A DNA stretch of 64,000 nt. Origin: Haematococcus lacustris. Lineage: Eukaryota; Chlorophyta; Chlorophyceae; Chlamydomonadales; Haematococcaceae. Below, one piece after another: positions 1-12,989 of this stretch. The translations under genes were made by a program, and so were the position numbers. The first letter of the stretch is position 1. Every line of letters begins with the position of its first letter. The notes under the pieces are model-generated. The model did no database searches. It had not been told where the DNA came from and saw nothing but the letters and a program-made list of their open reading frames with translations. Where the stretch lies: NCBI GenBank assembly GCA_030144725.1, contig JASKMD010000009.1:2395031-2459030 (forward strand), read 5' to 3'.

Positions 1-3000
1 TCCCCCTCCACCCCCTGCCCATCCTCCTCCCCAGCCCCTGGCCCAGCCCCCGGCCCAGCCTCATGGTGACTCCCCGGTTCTACCTCCACCGCCTCCCCCT
101 ACTCAACTTCCCCCACCTCCCAGCCCCGCTGACAGCCCGGCTCAAGTGGTCTTCCTTCAAGAGTGCCATAGGGCGGAGAGTGTGTGGCAGTGGGCAAAAG
201 CCCACTCGGGGGCCAAGCCCGCCTGGTGGGGGCAGTGGTTTTACACCCCTGGCACCGGCAGCTCCCAAGGCTGTCTGGTGTTGGTCAAGCCCTCCACCAT
301 CCTCCAGGGGTGCACCCAGGTGCAGCTGCAGGCAGAGGGAGCCCAGGGGCGGGTGCTGCGGGTAGACGGGGAGCTCGCAGGCAGGCCGGTGTCCCTAGTG
401 TGCGTGTACGCCCCGGCGCAGCAGGCAGAGCGGCCAACGTTCTACGCAGAGTGCCTCCCCGCTTGCCTCCCGCCAGCCGCCGACCGCCGCCTCCTCCTCA
501 TGGGGGGCGACTTCAACTGCATCCTGGCCCCAGTGGACAGAGTGGGCATCCCGCAGGGCTCGCAGCATGGGGAGGCCTGGGCGGGCAGCCGGGGCCAGGG
601 GGCGGAGCAGCTGCGGCAGCTGGTGGGTGAGCGCGGTCTTGTGGACCCGTGGCGCCATCTGCACCCCTCCAAGAGAGACCTCACCCACTTCAGCGAGCGT
701 TGGCAGACGGGTGCGCGCCTCGACCGGTGGTACATCTCGGAGGAGCTGGTGCAGTGGCAGATGGACAGCGCCATCCAGGGTGTGCTGCCAGTGCCCACCG
801 ACCACCGGCCCGTGTCTGTGGCAGTGTGCCCCCCCGACCTGCCTCTCACCGTCCCCGCTCCCTGGCAGCTGCACCCCGCCCACCTTGACAACCCCGACCT
901 GCTGGACTGCCTCAAGGACTTCCTACAGGCGGAGGCCCTTTACCACGAGGCTGTGAGTCAGCTGGGGCTGCCTAGGGATGGGCACAGGGCCACGTGGGCC
1001 CGCATCAAGCAGGGCCTGGCCATGCGTGCCCAGCACTTCCTGCGGGCCCAGCGCCGCGCGCAGCATGACCTGCAGCAGCGCAGGGAGAAGGCGGCAGCAG
1101 TGGCCAGGGCTCACCTCGTGCGGCAGCTGGTGCGGGTGGAGCGAGAGGGGGAGGCTGAGGTGCAGGCGGCGCAGCACCTGGAAGAGGCCGCAGCCCTGGC
1201 GGGGGTGGGGGCGAGGGAGCAGGGGGCCCAGCAGTCCCTGCTCGCCAGCGCGGTTCTCGACCAGTACTACGGCGACCGCTCCTCCTTCTACTTCTACCAT
1301 CGCGACCAGCCCGCACACACCCCCACCCTCATCTCCTCTCTCCAGCTCCCCGGACAGCCAGGTCAGCCAGCAGACCTCACCACGCCGGCCGGGGTGAAGG
1401 CAGCGTGCAGGGCTTTCCAGCAGCACTACTCAGCTGCAGGGCCCACCGGAGTCTTCGCAGCCAAGCCGGTGGACACAGCTGCGCGCGCCGCGCTGCTGGG
1501 CAGCCTCACCTCCCACCTCACCCCCACCCAGGCCAGAGCTGCCGAGGGCCCCGATGGCAGCCCTATGCTGTCTGAGGAGGAGCTGGGCCGGGCTCTACAA
1601 GGCTGAGCGCACAGCAAGGCCCCGGGGCTAGATGGGCTGCCCATGGAGGTCTATGACCGGCTGTGGGTGGAGCTGGGGCGGCCGCTGCGGGCCATGTTGC
1701 GAGAGGCCCTGGCAGACACCGCTGACCCTGCCCCCCTGGCTGAGTTCCTGACCGGCATCATCACCCTCGTGCCCAAGGCTGGCAAGCCGAGGGACCAGGT
1801 TGCCGGCTACCGCCCCATCACGCTCCTCAACTGCGACGTGCGCCTGGTGGCCAGGGCAGTGGAGGACCGGCTGCAGCTGCCCTTGGACCTGCTGGTGTCC
1901 CCCTCTCAGTCCGCCTTCATCCTGGGCAGGGACATCAGCGACAGCGTGCAGTTCCACCTAGGCCTGCTGGAGTACCTGCAACAGCGGGGCAGCCCAGCCT
2001 GGCTGTTGTTGCTGGACCTGGCGGGGGCCTATGACAACGTGTCCTGGGGCTTGCTTCAGGACACAATGGAGGCCATGGGGTTCTGCCGGGAGGGGCATGT
2101 GCGCTGGGCTCAGCTGCTGCACCGGGGGGCCACGAGTCAGGTGTTGGTCAACGGCCACCTCACCGACAGCTTCCCCCTTGCGTCGGGGCTGCTGCAGGGT
2201 AGCGGGGCCTCCCCGCTTACTGGTGCATCGTGCTCCAGCCGCTGGTCAGCTACCTCAGCTCGCTCCAGCTGGCTGGCCGCATCAGCACCCCCACCATCAC
2301 CTCCAGCCCTCTGGCCATGCATAGGGCCGCCCTGACCCCCGCGCTCCCCTCCAAGGAGTATGCGGACGACCTCACCATCGTGGTGCTCGATCGGGTCAGA
2401 GACGGGAAGGTGGTGGTGGAGGCCCTAGGCCTGTTCCGCGCCGCTGGGGGCCCTGCGCTGAGTGTGAGCAAGAGCTCAGCCCTGCCGTGCGCCCAGCCAG
2501 ATCCCGGGCTGGGTAACCAGGGGGGCTCGGGCCCCGAGGGTGCGGGGAGGGGAGGCAGGGTGGGTGACGGGGGGGAAGGGGGCGGGCAGGGGCAGGTGGG
2601 CGAGCAGGGGCTAGGGGGTGGGCTGGGGGAAGGTGGCGGGCTAGGACAGCAACAGGGCGGGCGGGAGCAAGGTGGGGAGCAGGAGCCGGAGGTGGTCATC
2701 CCAGCTGTCCGAGCGGGGGTGCCAGTGCGCCACCTGGGGGTCCCTCTTGGGGCGGCCTCCTACGCTGCCACCAGCGAGGCCGCCTTCGGTGGGGCGGCTG
2801 CGGCCATGATGGCAGCCTCCCTCCCTTGGCGGCCCCAAGGCCTCAACCTCCTGGGGCGGGTGCAGGTGGCACAGCAGTGCCTGGCCTCCAAGTCCATCTA
2901 CCAAATGGCCTTCGTGCAACCCTCCGCTCCTCTGGCGCAAGCCATGGCCTTGGCTGTCAACCGCTTTGTGGCAGCCTCAGATCTGCCCCAGGAGCGCAGC

Positions 3001-5570
3001 CCTAACAACAGCCGCCTCTACCCTAGCAAGGCCATCTGCGTGATGCCCCGGGGGGAGGGAGGGGTGGGGCTTCCCGACCTGGGGGTCACCAGCACGGCCA
3101 TGCTGGCGAAGATGCTGGCCCAGCTCTGGTTGCCCCGGGTTCGTCCCTGGCAGCCTCTGACCCACAGCCTGCTGGCAGACCCCTCCCACGGCCTCAGCAC
3201 GTGGGTCATCACCGACCCCACCGCCCCCCCCTCGCGAGGCATCAGCCCGCGGCTGTAAGCTCACGTGGCGGCCCTGGCTGAGCTCAAGCTGTTCCGCGCG
3301 GTGCCCCCCGCTAGTCAGTCCTTCTTCTCGGTGCTGGCAGAGCCGCTGTGGTACAACGCGCAAGTCCGCATGAACCCAGCAGCTAGGGAGGCAGCAGCTG
3401 AGCAGGGTTGGACCCACGTCCGCCACGTGAGGGAGGCCCTGCATAGCCCCCAGCTGGAGGGGGAGGCCCGCTGGGCTGCCGACCTGGTCAGGGCTTGCCT
3501 CCCCGAGCCCTGGCAGGGCATGGTGGACTGCCTGCAGCCTCCCCAGCCGGAGTGGGAGTGCCTCAGGGTTGGGCCAGGGGTGGGGTTTGTGATGCGGCGC
3601 ACCCCCCTGCTCCAGCCCTCCCACTTGGTGGGCCCCAACGGCCGCCTCTACCCCCAAGACCCCACAGGGCAGGGGCCCCTCGGGGTTTTCTGGGCGGAGG
3701 GAGGGGCGGCCTGGGAGCCAGCTGCGGTGGCCCGGCTCAACAAGCCCAGCTACAGGCTGACTCCGGAGGAGCGAGCCACCCACCTCCGCCCTCTACCCGC
3801 CCAGCATCACGTGGCACAGGAGCAGGCTCAAGGGCAGGAGCAAGGAGGAGCCAAGGCGGTTGGCAGGGGGGGGGGGCGGGCAAGGAGGCGGGGCGGGGGC
3901 AGGGGGCGAGGGCGTGGAGGAGGTGGAGGGCGTAGGGGCGCAGGGGGCGGGGCGGGAGGGCAGGCTGCCGACCCAGCTGACGAGGGGCCTGGCACCTGGC
4001 CTAAGGAGGAGTGGCTCTTGGGCCCATGGGCTCACCTGCAGCTGGACCCTCAGGTGTGGGGCATGGGCACCACCACCCTCCTGGACTTCTCGGTCAAGCA
4101 TGCCAGGGTGCGCCTCCACCAGCTCCAGCGCGTCAGTGCCGACCCCCTCTATCCACCCAGTGGGGGCCTGTGGCCTGCGCTGTGGGGTGTGCGCCGCCCC
4201 CGGGAAGCGGGCGTACCGGAGGTGGCCGCGGTGGCTGATGGGGCCCTGAGGGAGCTGGAGCTCAAGTGGGAGGCCAGCGTGCAGCAGGTGGCAGGCCAGG
4301 GGGCAGCGGGGGAGCGGGAGCAGCAGGGCAGGGATGTGGAGGAGCGGCTCCCCGAGGAGGTGCAGGGCAGCCAACCGCCTCGCTAGCTTGACACCTCCGC
4401 AAGGGCGCACCATCGTCCCTCGCCGCAGGACAGGGCGGCCCAGCAGGCTGAGCGGCAGCTGGAGGCCCAGCAGCGGCGTGGGGGCAGGCAGCCCGCCCCC
4501 CGGGCCGACACCGCGGACCAGCTGGCTGTGGGTGTTCAGGCGGGCCAGCCGTTTGCGAAGGTGTGGAAGGAGCTGCTAGACCCCACCCTCCGTCGGGAGC
4601 ACGTCATCGTGGCCTGGCGGCTGCTTCACGCCAGCCTCATGGTCGGGGCCTTGTGGGGTCACATCCTCAAGGGGGCGGCTGCCCCGGGCTCGTCCGCCTA
4701 CCGCTTCTGCCAGCCGGGGCACCTGGAGACCCTCACCCACGCCTTCCTGACCTGCCCCAACGTGGCCCCAGCCTGGGAGTGGGTGCTGGACGTGTACGGC
4801 CGCCTCACAGGCACCCGCCCCCCCTCAGGCGACGCCATGCTGCTCCTCAGTGGGCGCCCCACCCGCAGCGAGGCCCCCCCCTTCCAGCCCCCTGACAGCC
4901 TGCTGTGGCTGCGGCTGCGCGTTGCCTACCTGGGCGCAGTGTGGCGCCTCCGCAGCTCGGGAGCCGCTTCAGCCCTGCAGCCACAGCAGGTGGCGAGGCG
5001 GGTCGTGGAGGAGGTCATCTCCACCCTCATCACGGCCGTCAAGCGTGACTGGCATCGGGTGGGGTGGGACATCCGCGTGGGCCTCTGCGGCGCTGTGCCC
5101 TCCACCTGGTTCAAGGGCAAGGACCCGGAGCTGGACGCTGCCCACTTCGACCAGCTGTGGCCCGAGGCGTCGGGGGCCTGGTTTGCCAAGCAGCCTAGGA
5201 GGGAGCGGAGGGGAGGGCAGGAGGGGGCAGAGGGGAGGGTTGGTGCAGGAGGAGTGGAGGAGGAGAGGGCAGCAGGGAGGGCTAGGCAGGGGGAGGGCAG
5301 GGCGCAGGGAGGTGTGTAGAGCTAGGGTGGAGGGCGTTGGTGTGGGGGAGTGTCTTGACGTTGTCCTAGGTAGGGGGTTGCTTGGGTTGTGTGGACTTTT
5401 GCTTGGGGTGTGTGAACCTTTCCTTGGGGTGTGTGGACCGCTGTGTTTGGATGGGGTGCTTGGGGATCGTGTATGGGGAAACCTTGTTTGATGTAGTCTT
5501 CTCTTTTCTTCTTTTCTTTAGTCACTCTCACTCTCTTGTAATGCTCCTCCATTAAAAAAAAACAAACAAA
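1..5570 (+). mobile_element. L1-type LINE, copy A (5' end outside window)
   Basis: Non-LTR retrotransposon copy. It runs from a proline-rich coding stretch through endonuclease, reverse transcriptase and C-terminal zinc finger to a G-rich 3' UTR (5320-5550) and an A-rich tail (5552-5570). The next copy starts immediately after the tail in the same orientation. The copy lines up base for base with the start of copy B at an offset of 5870 and lacks the internal RT duplication seen in B and C. The L1-clade assignment rests on the endonuclease, YADD reverse transcriptase and CCHC finger order, which is known for plant and algal L1 elements. Confidence 0.9.
2..5319 (+). pseudogene. LINE copy A endonuclease-RT polyprotein, broken
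   Basis: The protein would nick target DNA and reverse-transcribe LINE RNA onto it. In order there is a proline-rich leader, an endonuclease with GGDFN (about 505) and a DHRPVSV end motif (about 800), an RT with YRPITLLN, a DLAGAYDN motif A (about 2015) and YADD (about 2360), a glycine-rich insert, and a zf-RVT finger near 4700. Breaks relative to the sister copies are a TGC-to-TGA stop at 1605, a one-base loss near 2217, CAA-to-TAA at 3256 and TGG-to-TAG at 4384. The first cysteine of the finger is also changed to tyrosine at about 4699. Copy A is therefore dead. The start codon lies outside the window or was lost by truncation. Confidence 0.88.
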
Positions 5571-7296
5571 CCCAGGTGACACCCCTGCTCAACCTCCCAC
5601 CCCTCCCCCTTTTCATCCTCCTCCTCAGCCCCCTGCCCAGCTCCCTTCCCAGCCACCTGATGACACCCTTGCTCTACCTCCTCCACCCCCCCTTGCTCAA
5701 CCTCCCCCACCACACCCTGCTCAGCCCCCCACCCAGTCACCAGGTGACCCCCCTGCCCAACCTCCCATACCTCCCCCAGCCCATCCTCCTCCCCAGCCTC
5801 TTGCCCAGCCCCCTGCTAAGCCTCCTGGAGACTCCCCGGCTCAACCTCCCCCGTCTCCCCCTGCTCTACCTCCCCCTCCACCCCCTGCCCATCCTCCTCC
5901 CCAGCCCCCGGCCCAGCCCCCTGCCCAGCCTCATGGTGACTCCCCGATTCTACCTCCACCGCCTCCCCCTACTCAACTTCCCCCACCTCCCAGCCCCGCT
6001 GACAGCCCGGCTCAAGTGGTCTTCCTTCAAGAGTGCCATAGGGCGGAGAGTGTGTGGCAGTGGGCAGAAGCCCACTCGGGGGCCAAGCCCGCCTGGTGGG
6101 GGCAGTGGTTTTACACCCCTGGCACCGGCAGCTCCCAAGGCTGTCTGGTGTTGGTCAAGCCCTCCACCATCCTCCAGGGGTGCACCCAGGTGCAGCTGCA
6201 GGCAGAGGGAGCCCAGGGGCGGGTGCTGCGGGTAGACGGGGAGCTCGCAGGCAGGCCGGTGTCCCTAGTGTGCGTGTACGCCCCGGCGCAGCAGGCTGAG
6301 CGGCCAGCGTTCTACGCAGAGTGCCTCCCCGCTTGCCTCCCGCCAGCCGCCGACCGCCGCCTCCTCCTCATGGGGGGCGACTTCAACTGCATCCTGGCCC
6401 CAGTGGACAGAGTGGGCATCCCGCAGGGCTCGCAGCATGGGGAGGCCTGGGTGGGCAGCCGGGGCCAGGGGGCGGAGCAGCTGCGGCAGCTGGTGGGTGA
6501 GCGCGGTCTTGTGGACCCGTGGCGCCATCTGCACCCCTCCAAGAGAGACCTCACCCACTTCAGCGAGCGTTGGCAGACGGGTGCGCGCCTCGACCGGTGG
6601 TACATCTCGGAGGAGCTGGTGCAGTGGCAGGTGGACAGCGCCATCCAGGGTGTGCTGCCAGTGCCCACCGACCACCGGCCCGTGTCTGTGGCAGTGTGCC
6701 CCCCCGACCTGCCTCTCACCGTCCCCGCTCCCTGGCAGCTGCACCCCGCCCACCTTGACAACCCCGACCTGCTGGACTGCCTCAAGGACTTCCTACAGGC
6801 GGAGGCCCTTTACCACGAGGCTGCGAGTCAGCTGGGGCTGCCTAGGGATGGGCACAGGGCCAGGTGGGCCCGCATCAAGCAGGGCCTGGCCATGCGTGCC
6901 CAGCACTTCCTGCGGGCCCAGCGCCGCGCGCAGCGTGACCTGCAGCAGCGCAGGGAGAAGGCGGCAGCAGTGGCCAGGGCTCACCTCGTGCGGCAGCTGG
7001 TGCGGGTGGAGCGAGAGGGGGAGGCTGAGGTGCAGGCGGCGCAGCACCTGGGAGAGGCCGCAGCCCTGGCGGGGGTGGGGGCGAGGGAGCAGGGGGCCCA
7101 GCAGTCCCTGCTCGCCAGCGCGGTTCTCGACCAGTACTACGGCGACCGATCCTCCTTCTACTTCTACCATCGCGACCAGCCAGCGCACACCCCCACCCTC
7201 ATCTCCTCTCTCCAGCTCCCCGGACAGCCAGGTCAGCCAGCAGACCTCACCACGCCGGCCGGGGTGAAGGCAGCGTGCAGGGCTTTCCAGCAGCAC

Positions 7297-10200
7297 TACT
7301 CAGCTGCCGGGCCCACCGGAGTCTACGCAGCCAAGCCGGTGGACACAGCTGCGCGCGCCGCGCTGCTGGGCAGCCTCACCTCCCACCTCACCCCCACCCA
7401 GGCCAGAGCTGCCGAGGGCCCCGATGGCAGCCCTATGCTGTCAGAGGAGGAGCAAGGCCGGGCTCTACAGGGCTGCGCGCACAGCAAGGCCCCGGGGCTA
7501 GATGGGCTGCCCATGGAGGTCTATGACCGGCTGTGGGTGGAGCTGGGGCGGCCGCTGCGGGCCATGTTGCGAGAGGCCCTGGCAGACACCGCTGACCCTG
7601 CCCCCCTGGCTGAGTTCCTGACCGGCATCATCACCCTCGTGCCCAAGGCTGGCAAGCCGAGGGACCAGGTGGCCGGCTACCGCCCCATCACGCTCCTCAA
7701 CTGCGATGTGCGCCTGGTGGCCAGGACAGTGGAGGACCGGCTGCAGCTGCCTGTGGACCTGCTGGTGTCCCCCTCTCAGTCGGCCTTCATACTGGGCAGG
7801 GACATCAGCGACAGCGTGCAGTTCCACCTAGGCCTGCTGGAGTACCTGCAGCAGCGGGGCAGCCCAGCCTGGCTGTTGTTGCTGGACCTGGCGGGGGCCT
7901 ATGACAACGTGTCCTGGGGCTTGCTCCAGGACACAATGGAGGCCATGGGGTTCTGCCGGGAGGGGCATGTGCGCTGGGCTCAGCTGCTGCACCGGGGGGC
8001 CACGAGTCAGGTGTTGGTCAACGTCCACCTCACCGACAGCTTCCCCCTTGCGTCGGGGCTGCCGCAGGGTAGCGGGGCCTCCCCGCTTACTGGTGCATCG
8101 TGCTCCAGCCGCTGGTCAGCTACCTCAGCTCGCTCCAGTTGGCAGGCCGCATCAGCACCCCCACCATCACCTCCAGCCCTCTGGCCATGCATAGGGCCGC
8201 CCTGACCCCCGCGCTCCCCTCCAAGGAGTATGCGGACGACCTCACCATCGTGGTGCTCGATCGGGTCAGAGACGGGAAGGTGGTAGTGGAGGCCCTAGGC
8301 CTGTTCCGCGCCGCTGGGGGCCCTGCGCTGAGTGTGAGCAAGAGCTCAGCCCTGCCGTGCGCCCAGCCTGAGCCCGGGCTGGGTAACCAGGGGGGCTCGG
8401 GCCCCGAGGGGGCGGGGAGGGGAGGAAGGGTGGGTGACGGGGGGGAAGGGGGCGGGCAGGGGCAGGTGGGCGAGCAGGGGCTAGGGGGTGGGCTGGGGGA
8501 AGGTGGCGGGCTAGGACAGCAACAGGGCGGGCGGGAGCAAGGTGGGGAGCAGGAGCCGGAGGTGGTCATCCCAGCTGTCCGAGCGGGGGTGCCAGTGCGC
8601 CACCTGGGGGTCCCTCTTGGGGCGGCCTCCTACGCTGCCACCAGCGAGGCCGCCTTCGGTGGGGCGGCTGCGGCCATGATGGCAGCCTCCCTCCCTTGGC
8701 GGCCCCAAGGCCTCAACCTCCTGGGGCGGGTGCAGGTGGCACAGCAGTGCCTGGCCTCCAAGTCCATCTACCAAATGGCCTTCGTGCAACCCTCCGCTCC
8801 TCTAGCGCAAGCCATGGCCTTGGCTGTCAACCGCTTTGTGGCAGCCTCAGATCTGCCCCAGGAGCGCAGACCTAACAGCAGCCGCCTCTACCCTAGCAAG
8901 GCCATCTGCGTGATGCCCCGGGGGGAGGGAGGGGTGGGGCTTCCCGACCTGGGGGTCACCAGCACGGCCATGCTGGCGAAGATGCTGGCCCAGCTCTGGT
9001 CGCCCCGGGTTCGTCCCTGGCAGCCTCTGACCCACAGCCTGCTGGCAGACCCCTCCCACGGCCTCAGCACGTGGGTCATCACCGACCCCACCGCCCCCCC
9101 CTCGCGAGGCATCAGCCCGCGGCTGCAAGCTCACGTGGCGGCCCTGGCTGAGCTCAAGCTGTTCCGCGCGGTGCCCCCCGCTAGCCAGTCCTTCTTCTCG
9201 GTACTGGCAGAGCCGCTGTGGTACAACGCGCAAGGGTACTCAGCTGCAGGGCCCACCGGAGTCTACGCAGCCAAGCCGGTGGACACAGCTGCGCGCGCCG
9301 CGCTGCTGGGCAGCCTCACCTCCCACCTTACCCCCACCCAGGCCAGAGCTGCCGAGGGCCCCGATGGCAGCCCTATGCTGTCAGAGGAAGAGCTGGGCCG
9401 GGCTCTACAGGGCTGCGCGCACAGCAAGGCCCCGGGGCTAGATGGGCTGCCCATGGAGGTCTATGACCGGCTGTGGGTGGAGCTGGGGCGGCCGCTGCGG
9501 GCCATGTTGCGAGAGGCCCTGGCAGACACCGCTGACCCTGCCCCCCTGGCTGAGTTCCTGACCGGCATCATCACCCTCGTGCCCAAGGCTGGCAAGCCGA
9601 GGGACCAGGTTGCCGGCTACCGCCCCATCACGCTCCTCAACTGCGACGTGCGCCTGGTGGCCAGGACAGTGGAGGACCGGCTGCAGCTGCCCTTGGACCT
9701 GCTGGTGTCCCCCTCTCAGTCCGCCTTCATCCTGGGCAGGGACATCAGCGACAGCGTGCAGTTCCACCTAGGCCTGCTGGAGTACCTGCAACAGCGGGGC
9801 AGCCCAGCCTGGCTGTTGTTGCTGGACCTGGCGGGGGCCTATGACAACGTGTCCTGGGGCTTGCTCCAGGACACAATGGAGGCCATGGGGTTCTGCCGGG
9901 AGGGGCATGTGCGCTGGGCTCAGCTGCTGCACCGGGGGGCCACGAGTCAGGTGCTGGTCAACGGCCACCTCACCGACAGCTTCCCCCTTGCGTCGGGGCT
10001 GCTGCAGGGTAGCGGGGCCTCCCCGCTTACTGGTGCATCGTGCTCCAGCCGCTGGTCAGCTACCTCAGCTCGCTCCAGCTGGCAGGCCGCATCAGCACCC
10101 CCACCATCACCTCCAGCCCTCTGGCCATGCATAGGGCCGCCCTGACCCCCGCGCTCCCCTCCAAGGAGTATGCGGACGACCTCACCATCGTGGTGCTCGA

Positions 10201-11174
10201 TCGGGTCAGAGACGGGAAGGTGGTAATGGAGGCCCTAGGCCTGTTCCGCGCCGCTGGGGGCCCTGCGCTGAGTGTGAGCAAGAGCTCAGCCCTGCCGTGC
10301 GCCCAGCCAGAGCCCGGGCTGGGTAACCAGGGGGGCTCGGGCCCCGAGGGGGCGGGGAGGGGAGGAAGGGTGGGTGACGGGGGGGAAGGGGGCGGGCAGG
10401 GGCAGGTGGGCGAGCAGGGGCTAGGGGGTGGGCTGGGGGAAGGTGGCGGGCTAGGACAGCAGCAGGGCGGGCGGGAGCAAGGTGGGGAGCAGGAGCCGGA
10501 GGTGGTCATCCCAGCTGTCCGAGCGGGGGTGCCAGTGCGCCACCTGGGGGTCCCTCTTGGGGCGGCCTCCTACGCTGCCACCAGCGAGGCCGCCTTCGGT
10601 GGGGCGGCTGCGGCCATGATGGCAGCCTCCCTCCCTTGGCGGCCCCAAGGCCTCAACCTCCTGGGGCGGGTGCAGGTGGCACAGCAGTGCCTGGCCTCCA
10701 AGTCCATCTACCAAATGGCCTTCGTGCAACCCTCCGCTCCTCTGGCGCAAGCCATGGCCTTGGCTGTCAACCGCTTTGTGGCAGCCTCAGATCTGCCCTA
10801 GGAGCGCAGCCCTAACAACAGCCGCCTCTACCCTAGCAAGGCCATCTGCGTGATGCCCCGGGGGGAGGGAGGGGTGGGGCTTCCCGACCTGGGGGTCACC
10901 AGCACGGCCATGCTGGCGAAGATGCTGGCCCAGCTCTGGTCGCCCCGGGTTCGTCCCTGGCAGCCTCTGACCCACAGCCTGCTGACAGACCCCTCCCACG
11001 GCCTCAGCACGTGGGTCATCACCGACCCCACCGCCCCCCCCTCGCGAGGCATCAGCCCGCGGCTGCAAGCTCACGTGGCGGCCCTGGCTGAGCTCAAGCT
11101 GTTCCGCGCGGTGCCCCCCGCTAGTCAGTCCTTCTTCTCGGTGCTGGCAGAGCCGCTGTGGTACAACGCGCAAG
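7297..11174 (+). repeat. Direct duplication of the RT region, 2 x about 1940 bp
   Basis: Unit 1 is 7297-9236 and unit 2 is 9237-11174. At the join, the sequence coding for LWYNAQ (normally followed by GTCCGCATGAAC) runs through an extra GG into TACTCAGCTGC, which normally lies 1.94 kb upstream. The reading frame stays open across the join. The identical join occurs in copy C at 21057, so the duplication happened once and was inherited. Confidence 0.9.
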
Positions 11175-12433
11175 TCCGCATGAACCCAGCAGCTAGGGAG
11201 GCAGCAGCTGAGCAGGGTTGGACCCACGTCCGCCACGTGAGGGAGGCCCTGCATAGCCCCCAGCTGGAGGGGGATGCCCGCTGGGCTGCCGACCTGGTCA
11301 GGGCTTGCCTCCCCGAGCCCTGGCAGGGCATGGTGGACTGCCTGCAGCCTCCCCAGCCGGAGTGGGAGTGCCTCAGGGTTGGGCCAGGGGTGGGGTTTGT
11401 GATGCGGCGCACCCCCCTGCTCCAGCCCTCCCACTGGGTGGGCCCCAACGGCCGCCTCTACCCCCTAGACCCCACAGGGCAGGGGCCCCTCGGGGTTTTC
11501 TGGGCGGAGGGAGGGGCGGCCTGGGAGCCAGCTGCGGTGGCCCGGCTCAACAAGCCCAGCTACAGGCTGACTCCGGAGGATCGAGCCACCCACCTCCGCC
11601 CTCTACCCGCCCAGCATCACGTGGCACAGGAGCAGGCTCAAGGGCAGGAGCAAGGAGGAGCCAAGGCGGTTGGCAGGGGGGGGGGGGCGGGCAAGGAGGC
11701 GGGGCGGGGGCAGGGGGCGAGGGCGTGGAGGAGGTGGAGGGCGTAGGGGCGCAGGGGGCGGGGCGGGAGGGCAGGCTGCCGACCCAGCTGACGAGGGGCC
11801 TGGCACCTGGCCTAAGGAGGAGTGGCTCTTGGGCCCATGGGCTCACCTGCAGCTGGACCCTCAGGTGTGGGGCATGGGCACCACCACCCTCCTGGACTTC
11901 TCGGTCAAGCATGCCAGGGTGCGCCTCCACCAGCTCCAGCGCGTCAGTGCCGACCCCCTCCATCCACCCAGTGGGGGCCTGTGGCCTGCGCTGTGGGGTG
12001 TGCGCCCCCCCTGGGAAGCGGGCGTACCGGAGGTGGCAGCGGTGGCTGATGGGGCCCTGAGGGAGCTGGAGCTCAAGTGGGAGGCCAGCGTGCAGCAGGT
12101 GGCAGGCCAGGGGGCAGCGGGGGAGCGGGAGCAGCAGGGCAGGGATGTGGAGGAGCGGCTCCCCGAGGAGGTGCAGGGCAGCCAACCGCCTCGCTGGCTT
12201 GACACCTCCGCAAGGGCGCACCATCGTCCCTCGCCGCAGGACAGGGCGGCCCAGCAGGCTGAGCGGCAGCTGGAGGCCCAGCAGCGGCGTGGGGGCAGGC
12301 AGCCCGCCCCCCGGGCCGACACCGCGGACCAGCTGGCTGTGGGTTTCAGGCGGGCCAGCCGTTTGCGAAGGTGTGGAAGGAGCTGCTAGACCCCACCCTC
12401 CGTCGGGAGCACGTCATCGTGGCCTGGCGGCTG

Positions 12434-12989
12434 AAAGAAGAAAGAAGAAGAAGAAAGAAAACTACTCCGGTACAAACCGGCGTGCATTAAGGGAGGAGCT
12501 TCCGCCTGTGGCGCGGCCTGCTCCCACCTCCAAACGTTGGACACAGGCTGGACATGTCCCCACCAAGCTGCCCTAGCTGTAGCCACAGACCACAGCTAGC
12601 ACCCAAGGCAAACAAGGAGGCATGAGAGGAGCAAAGACCAGTGCACTCGGCAGCTGGACCTATCTCTTCTCCTCGTTGACGAGAGCAGTTCCAGCCTTGT
12701 CCGCCTGATGTCGCACTAAAAGCTTAAGTTCAGGCTCCATAAGTCCAAACTTCAGCTGTCAGCCAACGTCCTGCGTTGAGGTAGCTCTGCTCCCTCCTTG
12801 ACGACGCCAGCAACTCCACAACAGCTCGATGACCCGCAGCGGTCGTGTGCGGCACCCGGACCTCATTTGTATTCCGTTGGACAAAGCGGTGCCCGTTCAA
12901 GCCTGGGAAGGCTGTCCCGTTGCATCCCAATTTATATACCGCTGGGTGCGGTGGTGAGGTAGCTTAGCCAATCCGTGCGACCGAAGTCA
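12434..12989 (-). mobile_element. SINE-like non-autonomous retroelement, truncated copy
   Basis: A 556-bp insert in LINE copy B, flanked by a 12-bp target duplication GCCTGGCGGCTG (12422-12433 and 12990-13001). The plus-strand left end is an AAAGAAG-type purine repeat. A second copy at 33023 has the same left end but extends about 50 bp further on the right. This means the constant 3' end is the left one, so the element reads on the minus strand and ends in a (TTTC)n-like tail with 5' truncation. It has no coding potential. A TATATAAATT motif is present on the minus strand near 12935. I could not confirm paired A and B boxes, so tRNA ancestry is unproven. Confidence 0.78.

Noticed and set aside
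395..915. Antisense open frames opposite the LINE endonuclease, and similar ones throughout 1-25000 and 59300-61200
   Set aside because: GC-rich coding DNA leaves antisense frames open. They follow the LINE copies and carry no domains.
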